NCBI RefSeq assembly: GCF_000315625.1
Contig: NW_005434665.1
Location: 940,090 to 1,003,647, forward strand
Length of the DNA: 63,558 nt
Direction of reading: 5' to 3'
Origin: Guillardia theta CCMP2712
Taxonomy: Eukaryota > Cryptophyceae > Pyrenomonadales > Geminigeraceae
The position numbers were made by a program, and so were the translations under genes. Every line of letters starts with the position of its first letter. Within the stretch, counting starts at the first letter, position 1. The notes under the pieces were generated by a model that was given only the letters and a program-made list of their open reading frames with translations, had not been told where the DNA came from and did not search any database. This document shows positions 34,118 through 44,979 of the stretch, one piece after another.

Positions 34118-34668
34118 GCTTCGCTTTGCGTGACTCAAGATTCCTCCCCGGCATCGGTCGGGTCCCGCCGGTCCTTGGGCATTGCTGCGCCGTCGCCGCC
34201 GTCACGGGCGGTGGACTACCTCGAGCGGTACCGTGTAAATCCTATTTGCCGTGCTCCTGTGTCCAGCCTCCCTCCGTCCGCTGCCCCCGGCGGACCCCCG
34301 GGCAACGCCGGCTCCTTGTCGGCGGCTGCCCTTTCTCCGTCCGCGACCCGGCGCCAGCTTTGTGGCGGCAGCGGACGTCTCGACTGACAGTGGTCAGTCG
34401 GCTGCCTCCGGGTATCGCATTAATCCTCCTGCATGCTCCTGCTGCTTGTTGCTTGATTGCTTGACCCTTCGGCTGCTTGTCTGCGCGGCTTCGCGCGTGG
34501 GCTGGCGCTGCCGGGTCTGCTGACGGTTGCCAGCAGTGCTGGTTCTTTTCGGGCTTGTGTTTTGTGTGTGATTGTGCAGCTTCTCGCTGTGCGCTGTGTG
34601 CCTGGAGGTTTAGCTTGTTCCTGCTTTGTTTTGCTTGAGGCACTTTTTACCTTCTGCCAGTAAATCCA
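34118..34668 (+). mobile_element. 5'-truncated retroelement copy (C-terminal tail plus 3' UTR)
   Basis: Plus-oriented fragment: tail of the element ORF (ASVGSRRSLGIAAPSPPSRA, SLPPSAAPGGPPGNAGS), then a 3' UTR containing CAGTGCTGGTTCTTTTCGGG and ending TTCTGCCAGTAAATCC. The same UTR end recurs in most fragments of the cluster. Confidence 0.75.
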
Positions 34669-36378
34669 TTGCATGTCTCGAGCGCTGGAGGGTACCTGCC
34701 GTCGAGACCGAGGATCCCCCAAGGCGCAAGCTTGCCCTCTTGCGAGCATCTCCGTTTGTTCGCCTCCTACCTCTCCAGCTACTATGGAGACTCTGCTGAC
34801 CTTCGACTCTTTCACAAAAGTCAGTCAGCCTCCGTTCAGTGCCACGGTGTACCTCGGGCGTCTGTCAGGGCGATGTCCCCTCCAGCGTGTTTTTCTGCCA
34901 CAGTATCCACCCCCCAGTGCTCCTCCATATCACAGAGCTTTTTCCCTCTGTTCGAGTCTTGGCCTATGCTGACAACGTCGTACTTGTCGGTCCACTCGAG
35001 GATGCCGTTGCAGCTACGTCCGCTATGAAGAAGTACATGGTGGCTGATCTGAAGCTAGAGATTCAACCTCGCGAGTCGAAAGTTTACATCCCCTCCTGGC
35101 ATCAACACCCTGATCTCTCGCAGCTGAAGAAGAGCCTTAAGCGCCGTCTCAAGACTCAACTTCTTCACTTCGAGGTCGTCACTGGCGGGATTACACTTGG
35201 CGGCCTGCCTATCGGCACGGATGGATTTCATGCTAGTCAGCTCCGAGCGAAGGTTTCTACCCTCAACGAAGAGCTCTCGAAGCTCGGGCTCGTCCAGCAT
35301 GGCTTCATGTTCAAGACGCTGGTGAGGGCGAGCCATCTCCAGAAGCTGCGCTTCTTCCTCCAGGGGTCTTCTCCGTTTCTCCCGCGGGTCCAATCACAGA
35401 TTCGTCGCTTTGACCTCTCTGTCCACCTGGCGCTTGAGAAATACCACCGCTGGCCTTCCTCGCAGTACCTCGCCGCGCATCCCGACCTGCTAGAGTTTGC
35501 GAGGTTCAAGCGGGAGCTTCCGCATAGTCGGGGTGGGGACGAGTTCACGCCCTCTGAGGGTCTACACCCCGCTGTTTACTATACGGCTATCGCTCGCTTC
35601 CTCGCTTGGTACTCTGACCAGCCCATGTCCCGGACCCTGCCCTCTCCTCATAGCCTGGACGTTCACTGCTCGAGATCTCTCCGTGCCCAGAAGCATCCTC
35701 TGGCGACCTTCTTCGTTGAGGCGCACGACTTCGTTCATAATGCTGGAGCGATCCTCTACCGTCGTGTGAGGGCTCCTGCACCGGCTGCAGATGGCGCGGC
35801 GATCCCACCTGCCCCGGCTGCTGTGCCTGATGACGCAGGCCGCCCCCCGGCATCTGTGGTACACATCCCTGGTTTGCGCGCTCTCGTCGACTCGTCTCAT
35901 GAGCACTTCATTCCGCCGCCTGCGCAGCGAAATGTGACCCCTCTTGTCATGCGCGTCTTCCCTCGCCATGTGCATGCTCGCGCTGCGCTGACCGATCAGC
36001 AGCGTGATATCCTCACCTTGCACAGCCGCAGGACACACTCGCTCAAGTCGCAGGATAGGGTCTTGCAGTCTACCATCTTCGCTCATTTTCCTGAGCGTGA
36101 CCTGAGCCACTCTCCGATGCGAGTCTCGAGCTACTACCCCCTCAAGGCCTTCCCGCACCGCTATGCTCAGATGCTCGACTGCTATCTCCATGGCATGCCG
36201 ATCTGCCAGTGTCCGACGGAATGTGATGGATGTCAGCGCGAGCTCGACCCCTCCGTTGCTGCACATCATCTCCAGACCTGCAAACGCCGATCCTCCAAGC
36301 TTCCCACGGCGCATGACAACCTTACTCGTACGATTCGGTCGATGCTGAACGAAGCTGGTCTTCAGAGCGTCATCGATA
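34669..36378 (+). pseudogene. Retroelement copy A, reverse transcriptase fragment
   Basis: Plus-oriented part of a non-LTR-like retroelement ORF. Seen: LPSCEHLRLFASYLSSYYGD in another frame, then TSGVCQGDVPS, AYADNVVLVGP (palm motif with Asn in place of the second Asp), a long C-terminal region and a Cys/His-rich patch (CPTECDGCQRELDPS, HHLQTCKRR). Compared with copy B there is an extra 8 bases near 34838 that breaks the frame. The 5' part is missing and the 3' part is cut by the insertion at 36386, so it is inactive. Confidence 0.75.
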
Positions 36379-37165
36379 CAGTGGGTATAGGATTTACTGG
36401 CAGAAGATAAAAAGTGCCTCAAGCAAAACAAAGCAGGAACAAGCTGAACCGGCAGGCACACAGTCCACAGCGAGAAGCTGCACAATCACACACAAAACAC
36501 AAGCCCGAAAAGAACCAGCACTGCTGGCACCCAGACGCGGCACCGCCAGCCCAAGCGCGAAGCCGCGCAGACAAGCAGCCTAAGGGTCAAGCAATCAAGC
36601 AACAAGCAGCAGGAGCATGCAGGAGGAAGAAAATCCCTTAGACGCGATACCCGGAGGCAGCCGACTGACCACTGTCAGTCGAGACGTCCGCTGCCGCCAC
36701 AAAGCGGGCGGCCGCGGACGGAGAAAGGGCAGCCGCCGACAAGGAGCCGGCGTTGCCCGGGGGTCCGCCTGGGGCAGCGGACGGAGGGAGGCTGGACACA
36801 GGAACACGGTACCGCTCGAGGTAGTCCTCCTCGCTAGCCTCCGAGTCAGCGGTAGCCAAGTCAGTGGTAGCCGCCCGTGACGGCGGCGACGCCGCGGCAA
36901 TGCCCAAGGACCGGCGTGACCCGACCGATGCCGGGGAGGAAGCAGGCGAGCTCGGACCAGCAGCAAGCACCCCAGTGGTGTCGAGCTCTCCGGAGGCACC
37001 CGACGTCACAGTGAGGGACGGAGGCGCCTCGCCAGCTCCGCGCCGATCGTCGGGGCCACTCGAAGGGTTTCCCCCATCGGAGTCGGAGACCTCCGGCGAA
37101 GACTCCTCGGGCGACTCGACAAAGTCCGAGGAGGAGCTGTCCTCTGGCTCGAGAAGTGCAGTGGG
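36379..37165 (-). mobile_element. Inserted 5'-truncated copy with 7-base target duplication
   Basis: Minus-oriented tail and 3' UTR copy (36386-37158) that splits copy A. CAGTGGG is present at 36379-36385 and again at 37159-37165; copy B carries this word once at the same place (GATACAGTGGGGGATC). The 3' end of the insert is TTTACTGGC-type in reverse with a short TATA between it and the duplication. Confidence 0.7.
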
Positions 37166-37450
37166 GGATCCTTGTTCTCGACGGCAGGTACCCTCCCATC
37201 CTCATGGTGGCCGCAAGATGAAGGGCGATATCCACATTCCTGGAATCCGCGATCGAGGGTCCGAGCAGTACGAGGGCTTGATGGCGGACGTGACGTTGGT
37301 CCACCCTTACATTGGTAGCTCTGCCGACCTGACCAAGTGGGGGGAGGTCAACCTCGACGCCCTCCATGTTGCAGCGTCTGAGAAGATTCGCAAACATCGC
37401 GCTGCATATGCCATGACTACTCCTCCTCGAGCGTTCATCCCTCTTGCCAT
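37159..37450 (+). pseudogene. Copy A continued: nuclease-like C-terminal segment
   Basis: Resumes the copy A frame after the insertion: RYPPILMVAAR-like, MKGDIHIPGIRDRGSEQ, YEGLMADVTLVHPYIGS, KWGEVNLDALHVAASEKIR. The (G)xMADVTxVHP pattern is suggestive of a restriction-like endonuclease as found C-terminal of some non-LTR reverse transcriptases (inference). Runs into the assembly gap. Confidence 0.55.
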
Positions 37451-38310
37451 NNNNNNNNNNNNNNNNNNNNNNNNNNNNNNNNNNNNNNNNNNNNNNNNNN
37501 NNNNNNNNNNNNNNNNNNNNNNNNNNNNNNNNNNNNNNNNNNNNNNNNNNNNNNNNNNNNNNNNNNNNNNNNNNNNNNNNNNNNNNNNNNNNNNNNNNNN
37601 NNNNNNNNNNNNNNNNNNNNNNNNNNNNNNNNNNNNNNNNNNNNNNNNNNNNNNNNNNNNNNNNNNNNNNNNNNNNNNNNNNNNNNNNNNNNNNNNNNNN
37701 NNNNNNNNNNNNNNNNNNNNNNNNNNNNNNNNNNNNNNNNNNNNNNNNNNNNNNNNNNNNNNNNNNNNNNNNNNNNNNNNNNNNNNNNNNNNNNNNNNNN
37801 NNNNNNNNNNNNNNNNNNNNNNNNNNNNNNNNNNNNNNNNNNNNNNNNNNNNNNNNNNNNNNNNNNNNNNNNNNNNNNNNNNNNNNNNNNNNNNNNNNNN
37901 NNNNNNNNNNNNNNNNNNNNNNNNNNNNNNNNNNNNNNNNNNNNNNNNNNNNNNNNNNNNNNNNNNNNNNNNNNNNNNNNNNNNNNNNNNNNNNNNNNNN
38001 NNNNNNNNNNNNNNNNNNNNNNNNNNNNNNNNNNNNNNNNNNNNNNNNNNNNNNNNNNNNNNNNNNNNNNNNNNNNNNNNNNNNNNNNNNNNNNNNNNNN
38101 NNNNNNNNNNNNNNNNNNNNNNNNNNNNNNNNNNNNNNNNNNNNNNNNNNNNNNNNNNNNNNNNNNNNNNNNNNNNNNNNNNNNNNNNNNNNNNNNNNNN
38201 NNNNNNNNNNNNNNNNNNNNNNNNNNNNNNNNNNNNNNNNNNNNNNNNNNNNNNNNNNNNNNNNNNNNNNNNNNNNNNNNNNNNNNNNNNNNNNNNNNNN
38301 NNNNNNNNNN
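37451..38310. other. Assembly gap (860 N)
   Basis: Unknown bases inside the repeat cluster. Linkage across it should not be trusted. Confidence 0.99.
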
Positions 38311-38715
38311 AGCCCGAAAAGAACCAGCACTGTTGGCACCCAGACGCGGCACCGCCAGCCCAAGCGCGAAGCCGCGCAGACAAGCAGCCTAAGGGTCAAG
38401 CAATCAAGCAACAAGCAGCAGGAGCATGCAGGAGGAATAAAATCCCTTAGACGCGATACCCGGAGGCAGCCGACTGACCACTGTCAGTCGAGACGTCCGC
38501 TGCCGCCACAAAGCGGGCGGCCGCGGACGGAGAAAGGGCAGCCGCCGACAAGGAGCCGGCGTTGCCCGGGGGTCCGCCTGGGGCAGCGGACGGAGGGAGG
38601 CTGGACACAGGAACACGGTACCGCTCGAGGTAGGCTCGAGGTAGTCCTCCTCGCTAGCCTCCGAATCAGTGGTAGCCGAGTCAGTGGTAGCCGCCCGTGA
38701 CGGCGGCGACGCCGT

Positions 38716-38776
38716 TCAGCTTGTTCCTGCTTTGTTTTGCTTGAGGCACTTTTTACCTTCTGCCAGTAAATCCTAT
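38716..38776 (+). mobile_element. Very short 5'-truncated 3'-end insertion
   Basis: About 60 bases, CAGCTTGTTCCTGCTTTGTT to TTCTGCCAGTAAATCCTATA, inserted in a spot where the sister sequence near 36893 reads straight through (GACGCCGCGGCAATG). Confidence 0.65.
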
Positions 38777-40011
38777 AGCAGCCGCAGCAATGCCCAAGGA
38801 CCGGCGTGACCCGACCGATGCCGGGGAGGAAGCAGGCGAGCTCGGACCAGCAGCAAGCACCCCAGTGGTGTCGAGCTCTCCGGAGGCACCCGACGTCACA
38901 GTGAGGGACGGAGACGCCTCGCCAGCTCCGCGCCGATCGTCGGGGCCACTCGAAGGGTGTCCCCCATCGGAGTCGGAGACCTCCGGCGAAGGGCTCCTCC
39001 TCGGGCGACTCGACAAAGTCTGAGGAGGAGCTGTCCTCTGGCTCGAGAAGTGCTTGCGCCCGCAAGGGCGTCATGCGCCTCGCACCAGACAAGAGCGCTT
39101 CCAGCGTCAGCTGCATGGTGAGGCGCTGATAGGTGGCGGCGCGTTTGCGAGCCAAGACCTCAGCAGCAGGTCCGTCATCAGGCACGAAGTGCCGACCAAA
39201 CGCCGCATCCTCAAGAGGCATTGAGCGCTGAGCAATGATGTCCGCGAGATACCAGATGAAGCGGAGGGTGTCAGGATGCAGGGTACCGTCCGTCGAGATG
39301 GCAAGAGGGATGAACGCTCGAGGAGGAGTAGTCATGGCATATGCAGCGCGATGTTTGCGAATCTTCTCAGACGCTGCAACATGGAGGGCGTCGAGGTTGA
39401 CCTCCCCCCACTTGGTCAGGTCGGCAGAGCTACCAATGTAAGGGGACCAACGTCACGTCCGCCATCAAGCCCTCGTACTGCTCGGACCCTCGATCGCGGA
39501 TTCCAGGAATGTGGATATCGCCCTTCATCTTGCGGCCATGATGATGGGAGGGTACCTGCCGTCGAGATCCCCCACTGTATCGATGACGCTCTGAAGACCA
39601 GCTTCGTTCAGCATCGACCGAATCGTACGAGTAAGGTTGTCATGCGCCGTGGGAAGCTTGGAGGATCGGCGTTTGCAGGTCTGGAGCCTGTGATGTGCAG
39701 CAACGGAGGGATCGAGCGCGCGCTGACATCCATCCGAGACATTCCGTCGGACACTGGCAGATCGGCATGCCATGGAGATAGCAGTCGAGCATCTGAGCAT
39801 AGCGGTGCGGGAAGGCCTTGAGGGGGTAGTAGCTCGAGACTCGCATCGGAGAGTGGCTCAGGTCACGCTCAGGAAAATGAGCGAAGATGGTAGACTGCAA
39901 GACCCTATCCTGCGACTTGAGCGAGTGTGTCCTGCGGCTGTGCAAGGTGAGGATATCACGCTGCTGATCGGTCAGCGCAGCGCGAGCATGCACATGGCGA
40001 GGTCATAGGAT

Positions 40012-40138
40012 TTACTGGCAGAAGGTAAAAAGTGCCTCAAGCAAAACAAAGCATGAACAAGCTGAACCGGCAGGCACACAGTCCACAGCGAGAAGCTGCA
40101 CAATCACACACAAAACACAAGCCCGAAAAGAACCAGCA
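40012..40138 (-). mobile_element. Short 5'-truncated 3'-UTR insertion in copy B
   Basis: About 130 bases of 3' UTR, bounded by GGCGAGG on the left and GGGAAGACGCG on the right. Copy A at the same point is continuous (CGTCTTCCCTCGCC in sense), so the insert is new and splits the coding frame. Confidence 0.7.
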
Positions 40139-41879
40139 GGGAAGACGCGCATGACAAGAGGGGTCACATTTCGCTGCGCAGGCGGAGGAATGAAGTGCTC
40201 ATGAGACGAGTCGACGAGAGCGCGCAAACCAGGGATGTGTACCACAGATGCCGGGGGGCGTCCTGCGTCATCAGGCACAGCAGCCGGGGCAGGTGGGATC
40301 GCCGCGCCATCTGCAGCCGGTGCAGGAGCCCTCACACGACGGTAGAGGATCGCTCCAGCATTATGAACGAAGTCGTGCGCCTCAACGAAGAAGGTCGCCA
40401 GAGGATGCTTCTGGGCACGGAGAGATCTCGAGCAGTGAACGTCCATTAGTCCAGGCTATGAGGAGAGGGCAGCGTCCGGGACATCGGCTGGGCAGAGTAC
40501 CAAGCGAGGAAGCGAGCGATAGCCGTATAGTAAACAGCGGGGTGTAGACCCTCAGAGGGCGTGAACTCGTCCCCTCCCCGACTATGCGGAAGCTCCCGCT
40601 TGAACCTCGCAAACTCGAGCAGGTCGGGATGCGCGGCGAGGTACTGCGAGGAAGGCCAGCGGTGGTATTTCTCAAGCGCCCTCTCGAGGTTGAATCTCTA
40701 GCTTCAGATCAGCCAACATGTACTTCTTCATAGCGGACGTAGCTGCAACGGCATCTTCGAGTGGACCGACAAGCACGACGTTGTCAGCATAGGCCAAGAC
40801 TCGAACAGAGGGAAAAAGCTCTGTGATATGGAGGAGCACTGGGGGGTGGATACTGTGGCAGAAAAATACGCTGGAGGGGACATCGCCCTGACAGACGCCC
40901 GAGGTACACTGAACGGAGGCTGACTGACTTTTGTGAAAGAGTCGAAGGTCAGCAGAGTCTCCATAGTAGCTGGAGAGGTAGGAGGCGAACAAACGGAGAT
41001 GCTCGCAAGAGGGCAAGCGAGCGCCTTCAGTGATGCTCCCATCAAAGTAGTCGCGACTCGCACGTCCCTCGATTGCATCGAAGAGAGCCTGGCGGTCGAG
41101 GGAGTTGAAGGCGTTCTTTGCATCCAAACTCACCAGCACTGTGGGGTTGGCAACATCCTCATCATCACCGCGAGCGTGAACCGGGGCAGGAGCGCTGACG
41201 CGGTTTGCGAGAACTTCAGACAGCCGTCTCGATCGAGTCCGAACTGAATCGCTCGAGGGTGAGACTCTAGAGGAAGTGCTGGTCAAGAAATGAGCGAATC
41301 GCTGCCAAAGCAAGCTTCGTCGCGAGTCGACGGCCCGCAGTGTGCAGAACCGATGACAATTGGCCGGAGGCCAGGTTTATCAGCTCCCTTGGAGAGGGGA
41401 ATAAATCTGCCTCCTCGACGAATGGCTGACAGGGCAGGAATAAGAAGATCCGGCATTTGGCCAAGAAGGACCCCTTGGAGGATATGTTTGCAGTAGAGCT
41501 TCAAAGCTGCAGGATGACTAGAAAGGGGTGACAGGTGTTGCCGAATCCTCCACCCTTGGTGTCAGTCAAATCCACCTGCAGTACTGCAAGCGCTTGCTGG
41601 GTGAGATGAGCCGCGGAAGCACTTCCAAAGGCAGGCGACGCACCATCAGGGAACTTCTCTTGTGCTTCAGCAAGAAGATCAGCAAAAGATTCAGCCCTGT
41701 AGATGCCGGAGCTCAGTAGTGTCCGTACCGCCCGATGAAGGTCACCCGCAGTGAACTGATGAATCGCCAACTGTCTTTGGCGCTCGCTCGCAGAGGTGAG
41801 GGACAGCGTAGGTCGCGGCGGAGGAGCAGGCTCAGACTCCTGAGACGATTGGCCGGACTGCCGCTGCTCCCTCGGCCCG

Positions 41880-41990
41880 CGCGGTTGTGGTCGCTGCTGT
41901 GGTGGTTGCTGGTGCTGCTGCTGCTGGTGCTGGTGCTGCTGCTGCTGCTGCTGCTGACGCGGACGCTGCTGCTGACGCTGGCGTTGCTGC

Positions 41991-42022
<32 letters not shown>

Positions 42023-42122
42023 ACGCGGGTGCTGCGGCTGCGGCTGCTGCTGCTGCGGTTGCTGGTGGTGGCGGTGGTGTTGCGGCTGCGGCTGCGGCTG
42101 CGGCTGCGGCTGCGGCTGCGGC
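41880..42122. repeat. CTG/CAG and GGCTGC low-complexity tract
   Basis: Trinucleotide and hexanucleotide runs encode the poly-Gln and Gln-Pro stretch of the retroelement ORF on the minus strand. Confidence 0.8.
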
Positions 42123-42130
42123 GGCTGATG

Positions 42131-44200
42131 ACGGTTTCCCCCATCGGAGTCGGAGACCTCCGGCGAAGACTCCTCCTCGGGCGACTCGACAAAGTCCGAG
42201 GAGGAGCTGTCCTCTGGCTCGAGAAGTGCTTGCGCCCGCAAGGGCGTCATGCGCCTCGCACCAGACAAGAGCCTCCAGCGTCAGCTGCATAGTGAGGCCG
42301 CCGCTGATAGGTGGCGGCGCGTTTGCGAGCCAAGACCTCAGCAGCAGGCACGCCAGTAAATCCGTCCCTTCCATTGGTAGCTCTGCCGACCTGACCAACT
42401 TGCAAGTGGGGGGAGGTCAACCTCGACGCCCTCCATGTTGCAGCGTCTGAGAAGATTCGCAAACATCGCGCTGCATATGCCATGACTACTCCTCCTCGAG
42501 CGTTCATCCCTCTTGCCATCTCGACGGACGGTACCCTGCATCCTGACACCCTCCGCTTCATCTGGTATCTCGCGGACATCATTGCTCAGCGCTCGATGCC
42601 TCTTGAGGATGCGGCGTTTGGTCGGCACTTCGTGCCTGATGATGAGGTCTTGGCTCGCAAACGCGCCGCCACCTATCAGCGCCTCACCATCCACCTGACG
42701 CTGGAGGCGCTCTTGTCTGGTGCGAGGCGCATGACGCCCTTGCGGGCGCAAGCACTTCTCGAGCCAGAGGACAGCTCCTCCTCGGACTTTGTCACGCGTC
42801 GAGTCGCCCGAGGAGGAGTCTTCGCCGGACTGAGGTCAGGCTCCGACTCACTGTGACGTCGGATGCCTCCCGGCGGAGAGCTCAGATGGTGAGTCGACAC
42901 CACTGGGGTGCTTGCTGCTGGTCCGAGCTCGCCTGCTTCCTCCCTGGCATCGGTCGGGTCCCGCCGGGCCCGGGTCCTTGGGCATCAAGTTGCTGCGCCG
43001 TCGCCGCCGTCACGGGCCCGCCGCGGAGGCTAGCGAGGAGGACTACCTCGAGCGGTACCGTGTTCCTGTGTCCAGCCTCCCTCCGTCCGCTGCCCCAGGC
43101 GGACCCCCGGGCAACGCCGGCTCCTTGTCGGCGGCTGCCCTTTCTCCGTCCGCGGCCGCCGGCCGCAAGCCTTTTGTGGCGGCAGCGGACGTCTCGACTG
43201 ACAGTGGTCAGTCGGCTGCCTCCGGGATCACGGATTTACTGGCAGAAGGTAAAAAGTGCCTCAAGCAAACAAAGCAGGAACAAGCTAAACCTCCTGGCAC
43301 ACAGCGCACAGCGAGCCTGAAGCTGCACAAGCACACACAAAACACAAGCCCAAAAAGAACCAGCACTGCGGCTGGCAAGCGCGAAGCCGCGCAGACAAGC
43401 AGCCGAAGGGTCAAGCAATCAAGCCTGGCAACAAGCAGCAGGAGCATGCAGGAGGAATAAAATCCCTTAGACCGTGCGCTGACTCGGAGGCTAGTGACCA
43501 ACAATGGATTTACTGGCTAGTGAGGAGGACTGGATGCGTCACCTCGACTCGGCGGCGGTACCGGCGTGCTCCTGTGCCCAGCCTCCCTCTGTCCGGCTGC
43601 TCTTTCTTCGCCGAGTCCGCGGCCGCCAACAAAGCTGGCGGCCGCGGACGTCTCGACTGACAGTGGTCAGTCGGATGCCGCTCCGGGTACGTCCCCTCCT
43701 GCTCAGCGGCTTGTTACCCCTCCTCGCGACTGTTGCTTGGCCCTCCCTGCTGACAGTTGCCAGCAGTGCTGGTTCTTTTCGGGCTTGTGTTTTGTGTGTG
43801 TTTGTGCAGCTTCTCGCTGTGCGCTGTGTGCCTGGAGGTTTAGCTTGTTCCTGCCGCAGTGCTTTGTTCTGCTTGAGGCACTTTTTACCTTCTGCGAGTA
43901 AAACTTCACATCTTGTGACTACATATACCGGGGGGCGTCCTGCGTCATCAGGCACAGCACTGCCGCAGCCGGGTCAGGTGGGATCCCCGCGCCATCTCAG
44001 CGGCAGCCGGTGCAGGAGCCCTCACGCGACGGTAGAGAATCGCTCCACTGAGCATTAGGGGGCTTATGGGTTGACCTAACCTTGACCTTGACCTTCAAGG
44101 CTTGGTGCTGGTTTATGGCCGGTCTGAATAGAACAAAGTCATGCGCCTCAACGAAGAACTCGCGCAAACTCTCAGCAGGTCGGGGTTGCACGGCGGCGGT
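42131..44200. mobile_element. Mosaic of further retroelement fragments
   Basis: Fragments in both orientations: minus tail piece 42131-42345, 12-base 3'-end remnant GCCAGTAAATCC near 42350-42361, plus C-terminal piece 42376-43227 (FIPLAISTDGTLHPDTLRF and the tail), minus 3' UTR 43228-43465, plus UTR piece 43755-43905 and small scraps to 44200. The plus piece has many 4-8 base extra insertions against its sisters. Confidence 0.65.
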
Positions 44201-44234
44201 ATGCCATGACTACTCCTCCTCGAGCTTTCACCGG

Positions 44235-44330
44235 AGCCTCGCCGGGAGCCTCAGTCACCGGGTCTCGGACTCCGGCGGGCCGCCGACGCGCCGGCGCGGC
44301 CGGTGGGCACGGTACTGAGACGTCCTTCGC
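44235..44330. other. Short GC-rich palindromic island
   Basis: Same CCGG/TCACCGGG style of sequence as the islands near 22000 and 27700, fused to a retroelement scrap (ATGACTACTCCTCCTCGAG) and lying next to the tRNA gene. Confidence 0.45.
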
Positions 44331-44362
44331 AGTGGTGACCCCAGACAAATCGCAAAAAGAAA

Positions 44363-44435
44363 TACCTCCGCACGGACTCGAACCGTGAATCTCCTGCTCC
44401 GTAGGCAGGCGCCTTGTCCATTGGGCCACGGGGGC
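44363..44435 (-). tRNA. tRNA-Arg (ACG)
   Basis: Minus strand starts GCCCCCGTGGCCCAATGGAC. The anticodon arm is CCTGC/GCAGG with loop CTACGGA, so the anticodon is ACG. The T arm is CACGG-TTCGAGT-CCGTG. The acceptor stem pairs GCCCCCG with CGGAGGT with one mismatch and one G-U. A run of five T follows within 10 bases, fitting a pol III stop. No intron. Confidence 0.92.
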
Positions 44436-44979
44436 TTGCTGGTAGTACTCACCTGATTTTTATATTCCGTATGATCGTAGGAGGGGTGGGGGTACCACAG
44501 AAAGTAATAGCAAACCAAAAGGGGGTGGTAATTACCCCCATGTAACTAGACTCCCCAGCAAGGAAAACGTGGGGTAGTACGTACAGCATGTAGGGTAGAA
44601 GGGTGGGTAGTGGTGGATTTATTCGATCCCCTCAAAAAAAAAATGGATAGGGAGGGAGCCAGAAGGATGAAGAGGAAGAGCAGTATGTAGTCAGACAAGC
44701 ATGCAGTGAGGTCCAGGAGATCAAAAGAACGGAGTGAAAGAGAGATACTCGATGTAAGGTTTCGACTGTTCCCTGCAGTGCTGCACACTTGTCAATCGGT
44801 GGAGATGTAAGAATTTATCTGAACCTCTGCGAACTTTGTAGCACATTTGTACACAACTCTCCCCACATATGCTGCCTTGTCTGCCAGTTTTCTGCTTCAG
44901 CATGCATTTTAGGTGAAGCATGGATTACCTTTCGTCATCCATTTGTTGAATTTTTGATTCATGCTGCAGCGCGTTAGTC
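44436..44979. other. Intergenic with GGGGTAG words
   Basis: GGAGGGGTGGGGGTACC, GGGGTAGTACG and GTAGGGTAG words at 44478-44610. Nothing else seen to 44979. Confidence 0.4.

Larger units (their letters stand above)
38311..42130 (-). pseudogene. Retroelement copy B, nearly full length
   Basis: Reading the minus strand: Gln/Pro-rich low-complexity start (42120-41880), segment SASERQRQLAIHQFTAGDLH, conserved RGGRFIPLSKGADKPGLRPI (typical of the RT fingers), LVSLDAKNAFNSLDRQALFD (motif A with catalytic Asp), TSGVCQGDVPS, AYADNVVLVGP, the Cys/His patch, the nuclease-like segment near 39500, LHPDTLRFIWYLADIIAQ, an acidic Ser tail (EPEDSSSSDFVESPEEE) and the 3' UTR at the gap. Frames change at several places and two short 3'-end insertions (38716-38776, 40012-40138) interrupt it, so it is dead. 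Its order shows the full layout of the family: N-region, RT, zinc-like patch, nuclease-like domain, tail. Confidence 0.7.

Noticed and set aside
34118-37165. Large inverted repeat as termini of a DNA transposon or DIRS element
   Set aside because: The two arms are separate truncated copies in opposite orientation; one is flanked by its own target duplication and both end in the same 3' UTR.
37307-38700. Open frames running through the gap
   Set aside because: They only look long because N bases contain no stop codon.
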